Assembly (NCBI GenBank): GCA_963691815.1
Contig: OY829646.1
Location: 28,549,772-28,613,771 of the forward strand
Source: Echiichthys vipera
Lineage: Eukaryota; Chordata; Actinopteri; Perciformes; Trachinidae
Direction: 5' to 3'
DNA: 64,000 nt
Shown here: piece by piece, positions 45,107-56,790 of the stretch
Numbering within the stretch: position 1 is the first letter of the stretch
Layout of the letters: each line of letters begins with the position of its first letter
The notes under the pieces: model-generated
The model's database searches: none
Told to the model about the DNA's origin: nothing
What the model saw: only the letters and a program-made list of their open reading frames with translations
Position numbers and translations under genes: made by a program

Positions 45107-47070
45107 GGGTAGTACTTAATTCGTACTTGCTTTGCTCATTTGCTTCACTGTCCCAATTTGTCCACAATTGTGTATTAATGTTGCTTAGGATTTACAGTAC
45201 AATCTAAACTCCATACAATCTCTGGACAGATATGATGTGGAAAAAAATAATTTTGCTTGCAACCATCAGAAAAACATGTGTATGGAAATTGTGTAATATG
45301 TAGTCATGAAACCTTACAGGTTTGTAGTTGGGATCAAAATTAAGGCAGAGTTCAAATATGGATGTGGTCCAAGCAAATGCGCTTAAAGTAGGGGGGTAAA
45401 AAATTAGGAAGGGGTCATTGCCCCACCATACCCCTGGCCAGATTTGGCATCACAGCTGGTATGATGCCATCACAAGATGTTCTCTAGTGTTTGTTGCATC
45501 AGACAAAATGTCTTAAATGTTTGCAAAACACAGGAAATCTTGTTGCACATTGTTTTTAAATCTTGAGGCTCATAAATGCCTTTCACTCCCGGTGCCTGTA
45601 ATTGATTGTAATCAGTAGGTCATGAGAGGTAACAGGTATACTGTGGTACAACAAATTGTAACTAGTGTAACCAAGTTGCTTTGTGATTTCTGGTGAACAG
45701 ATTTGTAGATATATTTCCACATATCACATCTGCACTTTTAAGATACTTTGCATTTTCTTAAAAATGCCATCAAAACTTTAGACAAATTACAAACTTTAAA
45801 CATATTTCTATGATTCTCCAAAGATTAAAAATTTAATATAAATTGATATATCAAATGAATTGTCCGGCAATAAACATTTGAAAAACATGTTTATTTGAAA
45901 CAGCAGTGACTTCAGAGTTACAATCACACTCAAAAATATGTTGCTTTAGTAAAGACTTCAGATAGGCTTTTTAAATAGACCAATTGACTAAATTATGTAT
46001 TCCAATTTTTCTTCATTATTTCAGACCAGAAAATCCCAGTATCAGAGTATTACAATATATTAACATTGCCATTTAACCAGCATTTACTTTAATTAATTAG
46101 ATCAAAGGATCTGAGAAGTGAAGTTCATAAATTATAAAACTCAAAACTGCCAAGGCTTTTTTTTCCCACCACAGTGAGAAAAAAAGGAGCTGATCCAGTG
46201 CCTTGGAACCATTTTTACAACAGCCATGTCACAAGGCTCTCTGGGCACATAACAAATTGTAATTTGTAATTACAAGGATTGCTTAAAATGACCTCTCTGG
46301 GTCACAATTTATTTTTGAAAATCCAATTACCAGACCGCTGATGCCTTTGGCTGACATATTGTGATTCTTAAATGCATATCTTTGAAAGAAGATACACCGC
46401 CATCTCTTTCCGGAGGTCATCTGTTATGAAAATAGTCAACTCTGGAGCAAAACCATGATCCTTTTTATGTGTCTCTAAAACCAGCATTGATTTGCTCATA
46501 TGCCCTCATGCCACTTGCCATACAAATAAGATTTCACCTCCATCTCCCACCTCAGTCCTTGTGAAACCTCTCTCTCAAGTTCCATCCTGTTTGAATAGAA
46601 AGTGACCGGATAACAAATTAGGCCGAACACAAAAGCAGAGGTGGGGGAGTGGTGTCCATCATTTGCACCCATCACATTTGTCACCACACATCAATAACTC
46701 TCAAAATTTCACTCTACTTTGCTTTTAATCAGATCCTGCAGTAATGCCACTCAATTTGTCTCTCAGTTTGTCTCGACAGCCTCTTAGTTTGTCTCGACAA
46801 GCTGGCATGCTGTGAGTTATGTAACAGACCCTATTTGAGAGCTGCACAAACTAATATACATGCATCAAAATTCATATCTCATGCAAGGCCCTAAATTATT
46901 TGTGTAGCTTTTACAACGCAAATTAAATCTCTCAAAGATGTGTGTTTTGCTACGTGACGCCATCCATCTTAGTCTGGAGCAGTAATTAGATTATCACTCA
47001 GTTGATGAGCTTCCATCACTCGGCCACCCATTTACTGAGCTACAGTGTGTACACACAGAAAAAAACGGTT

Positions 47071-47075
<5 letters not shown>
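45107..47075. other. Non-coding DNA; 46240-46390 possibly conserved-type
   Basis: No gene or repeat family was identified. About 46240-46390 has non-repetitive TAATTTGTAATTACAAGG and CCAATTAC motifs, which may be regulatory but without proof. A short segment near 45590-45615 recurs in inverse orientation at about 57880-57905. Confidence 0.4.

Positions 47076-47145
<70 letters not shown>
47076..47145. repeat. (CA)n microsatellite, 70 bp
   Basis: About 35 CA units. Cys-Val and Thr-His frames across it are artefacts. Confidence 0.95.
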
Positions 47146-47148
<3 letters not shown>

Positions 47149-49985
47149 CTTTTCTGCAAGCATAAACAGAGCACACAGTGTTCCCTTTAAGCCAATGTTG
47201 ATGATGATCAACAGATGATCAATACATACCTGTGACCAAATGACCTTGAGCAGAAAATTAACAGAATACCACACACTTGATAATTCAATTTTTCACATTT
47301 GTATCTGCAAAAGGGACATCATTGCAATGCTTATTTTTAGCCATGTATATTGTGTTCTGTAATTAATTTGATCATCATTATCCAAAATCTAACTCAGAGA
47401 AAGCCTTAAGCTGCACACAGTTTAATATCTACAATCTTCCCAGTATGAGTGCACTGCATAGTGCCTACAGGGTGAGACAGAAAAGAGGAAAAATAGGGAG
47501 TGAGACAGAAAAGTGAAGTGAATCTGAGGAAGCACAGAAGGGATCTACCATAAGCCCTTTGAGAACTATTAAGTTACTGATGAGTGTGACTATTGATTGA
47601 CAAGTGTTTCTGTTTACACCAGTTTGGCCACCCTTCAGACTGGTGTTAATCAAACTAATCCTAATCAATACTAAAAACAGCAGCAAGAAGGAAGGAGGAT
47701 ATAGTTTGACTCCTTACTGTTTTATTTTCAGGAAAGTTTCCAAAATTGGAGAAAATCAAGATTTAAAGCAACATTATCCTCTTTTGGCAGGCCTTTGAGT
47801 GGCACAATTAAAGTTTTTCCTCTGTATGCTCTTCTTAAAAGTACTTCTGTGTATTCAAAAGCCTAGTTGAAAATGAAATGTAGCTTTTCTGAATGTTTCT
47901 GTTTTATGTGTTTGTATCAAAAGCTATTCAACAAAAAAAAACATTTAAATCACATGAATTGTGTGAAAACACTGTGAACAACCAGGCTAGGTAAATGCAA
48001 GGGATAATGAATAAAATGAATGTAACAAGAAGAAAAACTCTGGTTGAGAGCTAAATGCCTGAAAACAGAAATTTAAAGTAAGAGTTTGTTTGAAGCATTT
48101 GAAAGAACCCTCAATATCAAGAAGTCCTAATCTAATCTTTTTTTGAAGTGAGGGAAGAGCAGGGATTTGGCTGCATCTTTTTCCAAGCGTTGGGGTCTGA
48201 TCTGAGTATGTAACTGATGCAGGACATCATCCCAGTTTCACCACTGGCTTCCAAAACAATCTATTTTCAAACATCGGACGATTCATCTGGCCTTTTCATG
48301 CTACTCTGTACACACGAATGGTTCGAGTAACACTTCAGAAAGAGAGATTAGAAAGATGTAATCTACATCTGTGCATAGCCCTATCCAAACTATTAATCAA
48401 AGATTAATTTTCCCTTTCATCATGAGGACTGTTAATTCCTTTAAAAGATCAGAGCATTACTACTAACTTACCACTGTAAGCTCTTCATTTCTGCAGATTT
48501 AAAACAGCATTGTGTCAAAGCTCACAACAGACAGGCAGCTCCACTTTGTTCTTAAAGCATTAGTCTTTTAATCTCTTCTTTTTTATGTATGGGGCAACAG
48601 GAGTAGTGCAACTAAGCCACAACCACTCGCAAAGTTGAGATGGTAAATAAATCTGCTCAAGCAGCTTATAGATATGGCAAGATTGAGTCCACTTTTGCTT
48701 GTTTATCAAACGTGTGTCCCTTCAAGGATTCAGGCTATTGTGCTTAATGTGTTTTAATCAACACAAACCAGTGTTTACCTATTGCTAAGCTGTTAGTGTA
48801 ATGATAACCTGCCTTACACACAAGTCAAACAACAGGTGGGACTGTTTTTCTTTTTCACAATTAAAAAGAAGAAAAGAAAGCGAATCCTGAGAGGCTGTGT
48901 TTATTATAATTGTTAAACCCATCTTAGCTGGAGTAAATCTATAAACATAGCTGTGTTGTTTATACCAGGCATTAGTTTGTTAATAATGATTGTGCCATTC
49001 TGTATACTCAACCAATAATTGCAAATAGGATTATGTTAGTTGGGAGCACCTTGATATTGATTGTTTCAGTCACAAACTCTGATATGAATCTGTTAACATG
49101 TCATTGTTACACACAAGGACAATTATTTATATTGGCCATGCACATATGGGGTAGTTAGTCAGCCAATTACAAGCGGGCGCCTCTGTCCTAGATCTTGAAG
49201 GATAATAGAGGTAGTAATTATGATGTGTTCATTTTAATGGGGTTTTATTGACAGGCATGGTTGCGGTTCAGCCTTAGCCCCCAATTGTAACTGTGTTTGA
49301 AAACAGCTTTGCAACTCAATTAGATCTGACATTGTATTTGACTCTATGACAACAGAAACAGGTAAAATTGGAGAGCAGATTTGCTGGAATGGGGTGCAAT
49401 TGAGCTGTTTAAATAATTATGAATCATAATTATACATAAAACATACAGTGTCACTGTATGCATTAAAACCAATTGTGCTCACTTATAACGTTAACAGAGA
49501 CAGGAGAGAGCAGAGGGAGTTCCTGAGGATCTAAGTTCTAGAGGATAATTTGTACAAATATTCATATTTTTATTTATTATTTATTCAGTGATGTACATGA
49601 TTAAGGTGACAGGGTCACAGACCTGTAATATTCACTTCAAGGCAGCATCCTTGATGTTACACCCTCTCTTTATCATTCTGCCTCAGTCTGGATAGTATGT
49701 CTTCAACATCCTTTTATATCACATTTTTGCCATTTTGCCACATCCATTCATTTCTGTCATTTTCTTGTCCTTTATATATTTGTATACTTCAGCTTCCTAC
49801 TTCTTATTCATTCCACTTCTTTTTGTTTTTTCCTCTCTTCCCTTGAGACGTTAAGGTCATGGTCAGCCATTTATAACCATGTGCTTTAAATGCTGTTTAA
49901 CCTTATCTCTGCATTCTTTATGGATGCTTCTTGACTGATGGAATTAAGCTTCAGTACTCTTGCTCCAGGTGCTGCAACAAGACAA

Positions 49986-49987
<2 letters not shown>
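47146..49987. other. Non-coding DNA; 48390-48500 and 48900-49440 possibly conserved-type
   Basis: No transposon was recognised over 2.8 kb, the longest clean stretch in the window. It has many TAATTA, ATTAATCAAAG, CAATTA and TTTAAATAATTATGAATCA words around 48390-48500 and 48900-49440. This is compatible with developmental regulatory DNA, but it is an impression only. Confidence 0.4.

Positions 49988-50035
<48 letters not shown>
49988..50035. repeat. (TC)n microsatellite
   Basis: About 24 TC units, followed by short CTGT repeats to about 50065. Confidence 0.95.
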
Positions 50036-50039
<4 letters not shown>

Positions 50040-51289
50040 CCCCTCATGTCTGTCTGTCTGTCTCTCATTCTCTCTCTGAATGCTTCTTTTCATAGAGAGC
50101 TCTCATGCCTCAACCCCTCTTCTCAGTAGCATATACAGGTAGGAGCACTACAGCAGACACTCTGACAAATAGAGATAGGGTTGGCTGATCACATGATTCG
50201 GCTAGCCCACATCCTGTGTGCTCCCTGTCGAAGGACACTGACGTCATGGGCAGAGCCAGAGCTGGTGCAATAACTGTCAATGTCACCTTATGTTCTCCTT
50301 AGCTGTTAGCATAGTGTGCTGGGCGCCACTGCTCCTGTCGTTACTGGCCTGGCAGCCTTGAGTGTAGCAAGATGGAGGCAGTAGAGTGAGTGACAAGTCA
50401 TCCTAAACTACCACTTTAAAACGTGCTGTGGCTAATGATGTGTATCATAAAGTGGCATGTGTGTGTGAGTTTGTGTGTGCACGTGCACATGTTGAGTGCT
50501 TGTGCACCATTACATCTGTGAGTGTCGTTTTTAATGTGTTTTCATTTAGTTTAGCAATAAAGACATTGTCCATTAACCTCCTAATATCAATTTAATCTAT
50601 TTTAACCCTTTGGTAAAGGTCAGAACACAAGAATAATCTGCGCGATGGCCAAATAATGTTGTTTGGCATGAATTTCCTCTTCCATTTCATAAGCATACCA
50701 CCCATTTATAAATCATATTAGATTACATGTATGTGTTGTTCTTTAGCCTAAAGGAGTAAGTGTTGTGCATGTTTAGAGACAATTATTACAAAAAACATAA
50801 CATTTATTTAAACTTCTCTTGTTAAGTTCAACCGTACAAGTCAAAACATTGGCTCGTGTCTGGAAGTAGATGTAATATTTCTTGTCATTAGTTAACAAAT
50901 TATGTGTAAAGAAGATGTAAATAATAATTTAAGATGGTTTATGCATATGTCTATGTGTGTTTTCTAAACTTCTAGCTGCACAGTAAAATGTAAATGATAT
51001 TGTAAATTGTGCAACCTAATTGTACTTCATTATCAGGGGCACACTCTACATCAAGAAGAAGTTATTAAGAAGTTACAGAAACTTTGTGTGCAATATTCTA
51101 TTAAACATACATGCATGCAGGTGCCACAGCACTGCAGCCAATCTCTGTTCTTCTATCTACTGACAATTGGGCTTACAATAATGCATACATTTTGGTGGTT
51201 TGTGGATCAGGTCGAGTGTGAGTGATTGATTAATGTTGTGGATTGACTCACTCACACTAGATGCTGATGCCTCTTTTGTGGTCTTGTAT
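50036..51289. other. Non-coding DNA, nothing recognised
   Basis: No feature beyond short GT-rich runs at 50455-50500. Confidence 0.5.
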
Positions 51290-52535
51290 AAACTACTTGA
51301 AAGCAATTACAAGGAGTATCCTTGTAAAAGGACAAGTATCTTACCAGAAAATTAATTTGGTAGAAGTTAAAGTCACTCTTTGGAATATTACGGGAGTAAA
51401 AGTCTTAAAGTATCGTCCATTTACTGAACTTAAGTATGAAAAGTATTTTTCTGATATTAAATGCAATTAAGTATTGAAATTCCCAGTAAACGTACAAAAA
51501 ACGTATAATGATACTTTATTGTGGCTTCAACAGGCTTATGGTAACTAATGTTAATGTGAAGCCCAGCAAAGTGTGATTACATTATGTGATTTAATTTTGT
51601 GTATTTGGTATAATTTGAATAAGTATTTCAGAGTGCTATTTATTTAATTTTGTGTATATGAATGTTTGGAGCACTATAACAATTTTCGCCACAAGGGGGC
51701 TTTGCCTCCCAGCGAGACAGCACAACGGCTGCAGCCGGCTCTTGTCCTTAAGCTGCTGCCAGACCGGACTCGATGGACGCGACGCTTTTACATATAATGT
51801 ACAATGTACTGACACGATTACGGGGCAATGGACACGATGTTGCTTTCAGCGCGTGAGTTGAAAATAAAGAACTTTTTGTTGTTTTTTGTTTGTTTTGTAT
51901 TTGTTTTGACTTCCTGTGTTGTGTATTCTAATTCAAATGTGTTTTGGGTGTTGTTTCATACATGCCAACACATGCACTTTTATTTTTTTTTTCACTACAT
52001 GTTTTATATTGTTTATATGTGATGACATCCAAACTGGCCATCTGGCTCGTCACAGCGGGGTAAGAGTATCTCCGGTCTGATCTACGAGGAGATCTGCGGT
52101 GTGAAGGTGTTTGTGTGTGGCTTTGATGATCAAATCACTGACGACCTGATCTCATCACAATACATCAGCTCATTTGAGAGCCACACAATTCATCTGAGAG
52201 CTAATTAGCTGAGCTAGCTAATAGCACTAGCATTCCTACTAATTTAGCACAACAGCAGAGTAGGGTATAGCTGCAGGATGAGCTGGCAGAGCTGCAGCTA
52301 GCTAGCCACCTTGGTCTCCCATAAGGTAGTTATGTCCATCGCGTCCGGTCTAAATGCAGCTTTACAATTTTCTTCTGATTTTATTTGGTGGTAACGAGTA
52401 ACAAAGATGCTGATGGGAAATGTATTGGAGTAAAAGTATGCATTTTATGTAGTGGAGTACAAGTGAAAGATGTCCAAAATATAAATAATGAAGTAAAGTA
52501 CAGATACGTGAAAATTCTACTTAAGTACAGTAGCA
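51290..52535. mobile_element. hAT-like non-autonomous element, about 1.25 kb
   Basis: The left part (51290-51480) has ACTTGAAAGCAATTACAAGG and AGTAAAAGTC, TTAAGTATGAAAAGTATTTT words. The right part (52380-52535) has GAGTAACAAAGATG, TGTAGTGGAGTACAAGTG and TTCTACTTAAGTACAGTAGC. Together these are the two ends of a repeat frequent in fish. The interior (51690-52375) is more GC-rich, has no recognisable transposase and includes TAGCTAGC-type words. Superfamily and exact ends are tentative. Confidence 0.5.
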
Positions 52536-54099
<1,564 letters not shown>

Positions 54100-54190
54100 T
54101 GGTGTTTGTCCCTGCGATAGACTGGCGTCCTGTCCAGGGTGTACCCTGCCTCACGCCCGACAAGCGGTTGAAGATGGATGGATGGATGGA
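54100..54190 (+). mobile_element. SINE 3' tail fragment
   Basis: CCTGCGATAGACTGGCGTCC, TGTCCAGGGTGTACCCTGCC and GACAAGCGGTTGAAG are followed by four GATG/GGAT units. It is the same family as 17831-18135, strongly 5'-truncated. Confidence 0.75.
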
Positions 54191-54566
54191 CTGGCGTTTG
54201 TGTCCCGGAAGTACTAAGCCTAATATTAACCAAGTTGTTTTGGTGCCTAAACTTGAGATATAACCACCAGATATAACCAGATATCATATATTTTTCGTAA
54301 GATATTATACAAACCAGTTTTACTTAATTTCGAACTCGAGTTCGTACTATTGTCATATTGCTGATCCCAGATCAGCCACTGAATATTTACACGTTAGCCC
54401 TTTCCAACCAACCAGGTGTCTCCACCTGGCTTTAGGCGGTGCTGTGGAATTGCCCCTGCAATGTGCCTCACTACGCAGTACAAAACATGCTCCACAGCCC
54501 ATAGCTCAGTTAGCTCTCTTTCGGGGAGATTAAAAACAAAAAAACAAAGACACGGAGAAGAAGAAT
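54191..54566. other. Flank or 5' region of the DIRS-type element
   Basis: No terminal repeat was identified. The plus-strand open frame starting at 54416 overlaps the gag zinc-finger region in a different frame and is unlikely to be real. Confidence 0.35.
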
Positions 54567-54802
54567 TTCAAACAGTGCGCATGTGGCTCCTACATGACAG
54601 CAAGAGACGGACACACGCAATGTTCGGGGTCTGGGTCGGGAGCACGCTGAAACGGCCCTTTCCGACCCAGACTTTTGTGTCAACTGCTCGGGGCTTTGTG
54701 TGTCCGCACTCCAACGTCGGGCTGAACTGTTCAGCTACTGCGTCTCATGGCGAGAGCGCTGGCTAAGCTCAGGATCGACTGGCCGGACCCGGCGCTTACT
54801 TC
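54567..54802 (+). pseudogene. DIRS gag zinc-knuckle region
   Basis: FKQCACGSYMTARDGHTQC, then after a shift near 54621 GLGREHAETALSD and FCVNCSGLCVSAL, reproduce the Cys/His pattern of DIRS gag proteins (C...C, DGH..C, GL.HA..AL, C..C). The frame is broken once here and again before 54803. Confidence 0.7.
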
Positions 54803-55651
54803 TTGGAAACAGCTGTGAGACCCCCGCCCTCTCGCCCTCTTCCCGTGCTGGATGATCTGAAGAAAGAGGTCAAGTTTTCCTGGGGCTCACCTCATAAAAC
54901 AAGATCCCCCATCCAGCAGTTCACCCCGTTCTCATCCCATGACACCGAGCCGGAGCTGGGCTATTTGTCCATGCCACCCCTGGAGGAGCCCGTGGCGGCT
55001 CATCTGTGTCCTTCCCTCACTGCAGCTAAGCCCAAGCTGCGGTCGAAGGCTTGCAGGGTGAGGGCGAACCTGGCGGAAAAGAGCTACAGATCCGCGGGTC
55101 AAGCTGCCGCACTGCTAAACAACTGCTGTCTGCTACAGAAAAAGGCAATTCGGCCTGTGACAGCGAAGGAAGCAAACGGAGGGTTTTATTCCCGTTATTT
55201 CCAGGTTCCCAAGAAAGACAGCAGTACTCTGCGCCCAATATTAGACTTGAGACCAGTGAACGCAACATTACAGAAACTCCCTCTGCGAATGCTGACACAC
55301 CGCCGCCTGTTCAAATCAATACGACAGGGAGATTGGTTCACCTCAGTGGATTTAAAAGATTCATATTTCCACATTCCAATAGTCGAGAGACACAGGAAAT
55401 ATCTGAGGTTTGCTTTTCAAAACGAAAGTTACAAGTTTTGCGTACTCCCGTTAGATCTCTCTTTCAGCCCGAAAGTTTTTTCTGTGATTGTGGTTGCAGC
55501 ACTTGCCCCTCTACATGCTCAGGGTGTACGGGTCTGTCATATCTGGACGATTTGCTCACTATGGCGAATTTGAGAGGCAGGGCTGCGTCACACATGCAGA
55601 TATTAATCACTCATCTCATCAAGCTGGGTTTTGTGATAAACCAGTAAAAAA
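54803..55651 (+). pseudogene. DIRS gag C-terminus fused to reverse transcriptase
   Basis: One open frame begins with the gag-like VLDDLKKEVKFSWGS, MPPLEEPVAAHLCPS and AGQAAALLNNC. It passes without interruption into RT: GGFYSRYFQVPKK, LRPILDLRPVN and FTSVDLKDSYFHIPI (motif A with catalytic Asp). VLPLDLSFSPKVF stands where FGLSL-P is usual in motif B. The frame then shifts near 55500-55530 and YLDD (motif C) at 55540-55551 is read in the next frame, with HLIKLGFVIN after it. Fish DIRS elements normally keep gag and RT as separate frames, so an internal deletion probably created this fusion. The apparent start at 54803 is TTG, not a real initiator. Confidence 0.75.
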
Positions 55652-56341
55652 AGCGCCCTGACTCCTTCTCAAAGCACAGTGTATTTGGGTCTTGAGTTGA
55701 ACTGTGAGGCGTCTAAAGATCATCACAGCTGCTCACAGGATGATGAACAGTCGTACAACCAAAGCGAGACATTTTATGATCTTACTTGGACTGATGGCTG
55801 CATCAGCCATGGTACCCCTCGGTCTCCTGAAAATGAGACTGTTACAATGCTGGTTTATCAGCCAAAGCGTCATCCCCGTGAGAGATATCGACCGGGGGCT
55901 GGCGCTGTCAGCCCAGAGTCGGCAAGCACTACGGTTTTGGGTGACCCCCCTCAATTTCATAACCGGTGTTCGGCTGGGTCCGATGACACTCCGGGTGGTA
56001 ATAAAGACGGATGCCTCCCTGTATTGGTGGGGCTGGGTCTGCGAAGGGCAGACAGCCAGCAGCTGCTGGGAAGCACAGGAGCACCGTCACATCAATGTGC
56101 TGGAGCTGGACACAGTACAGCGGGCCCTGAAACATTTCAAGAGCCGATTAAATGGGAGACAGGTCCTGATTCGGTCAGGCAACACTGCCCCGTTCGCATA
56201 TATCAACCCTGTTTGCGTCGCAAGTCGCACTGTCCGCTGTGGTTTTCCATTCAGAATGACGACCCACCGATGGGTAACGATGCCCTGGCTCATCGCTTGG
56301 CAGGAGGTCAGCTATAGCAAGGCGAGGATCCCTTTCATTGT
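55652..56341 (+). pseudogene. DIRS RT connection and RNase H
   Basis: After VYLGLELNC (55680) the frame shifts to one encoding LLGLMAASAMVPLGLLKMRL (conserved connection). IKTDASLYWWGW (RNase H first Asp) and HINVLELDTVQRALKHF (Glu) follow. LIRSGNTAPFAYIN comes next, where Gly replaces the third catalytic Asp of the usual DN pair. The RNase H would be inactive even without the frameshifts. Confidence 0.75.
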
Positions 56342-56790
56342 GGGATTAATGTTATCCTGGATTTTCTTCACTCTCTGAGTCAGAAGGGTCTTTCGCCTTC
56401 TACTCTTAAGGTGTATTTGGCCGCTATCTCAGCTTGACATGTTGGGATAGACGGTAAACTGCCAGGCAGCCATGTGCTGGCATCTAGGTTTATGCAGGGG
56501 GCCCATCGTTTGTACACACCAGAGCGTCCCTCGTCGCCTTCTTGGGATTTGGCCGCAGTATTGGATGCTATGACTAAAGCTTCATTCGAGCCCCTCCGGG
56601 ATATGAACCTTAAGTTTTTTATCATCGAAAGCTGCTAGTGGCACTAGTAACAGCAAAACGCGTTGGGAACTTGGCAAATCTGTCCGTTCATCCATCGTGT
56701 CTCACTATTTCTCAGGACAAGAGAACAGCAGTTCTACGACCAAAAACGTATTTGGTGTAATGGAAATTCTTTTAAGGACTTTGTTTCAAC
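56342..56790 (+). pseudogene. DIRS tyrosine recombinase, N-terminal half
   Basis: LDFLHSLSQKGLSPSTLKVY and LAAISA are followed by a TGA at 56435-56437. VLASRFMQGAHRL, SWDLAAVLDAM and FEPLRDMNLKF come next. After a frameshift near 56615, LLVALVTAKRVGNLANLSVH holds the first catalytic Arg, and QDKRTAVLRPKT follows. Sequence similarity ends near 56790, before the HxxR and Tyr residues. Confidence 0.75.

Larger units (their letters stand above)
54567..56790 (+). mobile_element. DIRS-type tyrosine-recombinase retrotransposon, decayed and truncated
   Basis: The plus-strand order is: gag zinc-finger segment (54567-54770), gag C-terminal segment joined to RT (54803-55650), RNase H (about 55980-56230) and the N-terminal part of a tyrosine recombinase (56342-56790). 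This order is that of DIRS1-like elements of fish. A DIRS-type methyltransferase domain is not visible between RNase H and recombinase, so it is deleted or never present. At least four frame changes and several stops kill the element. Its 3' part, with the recombinase HxxR and Tyr residues, is missing, as are the inverted termini and internal complementary region. Confidence 0.8.

Noticed and set aside
54416..54766. 116-codon plus-strand frame as a DIRS gene
   Set aside because: The DIRS gag zinc-finger wording is in another frame over the same bases.
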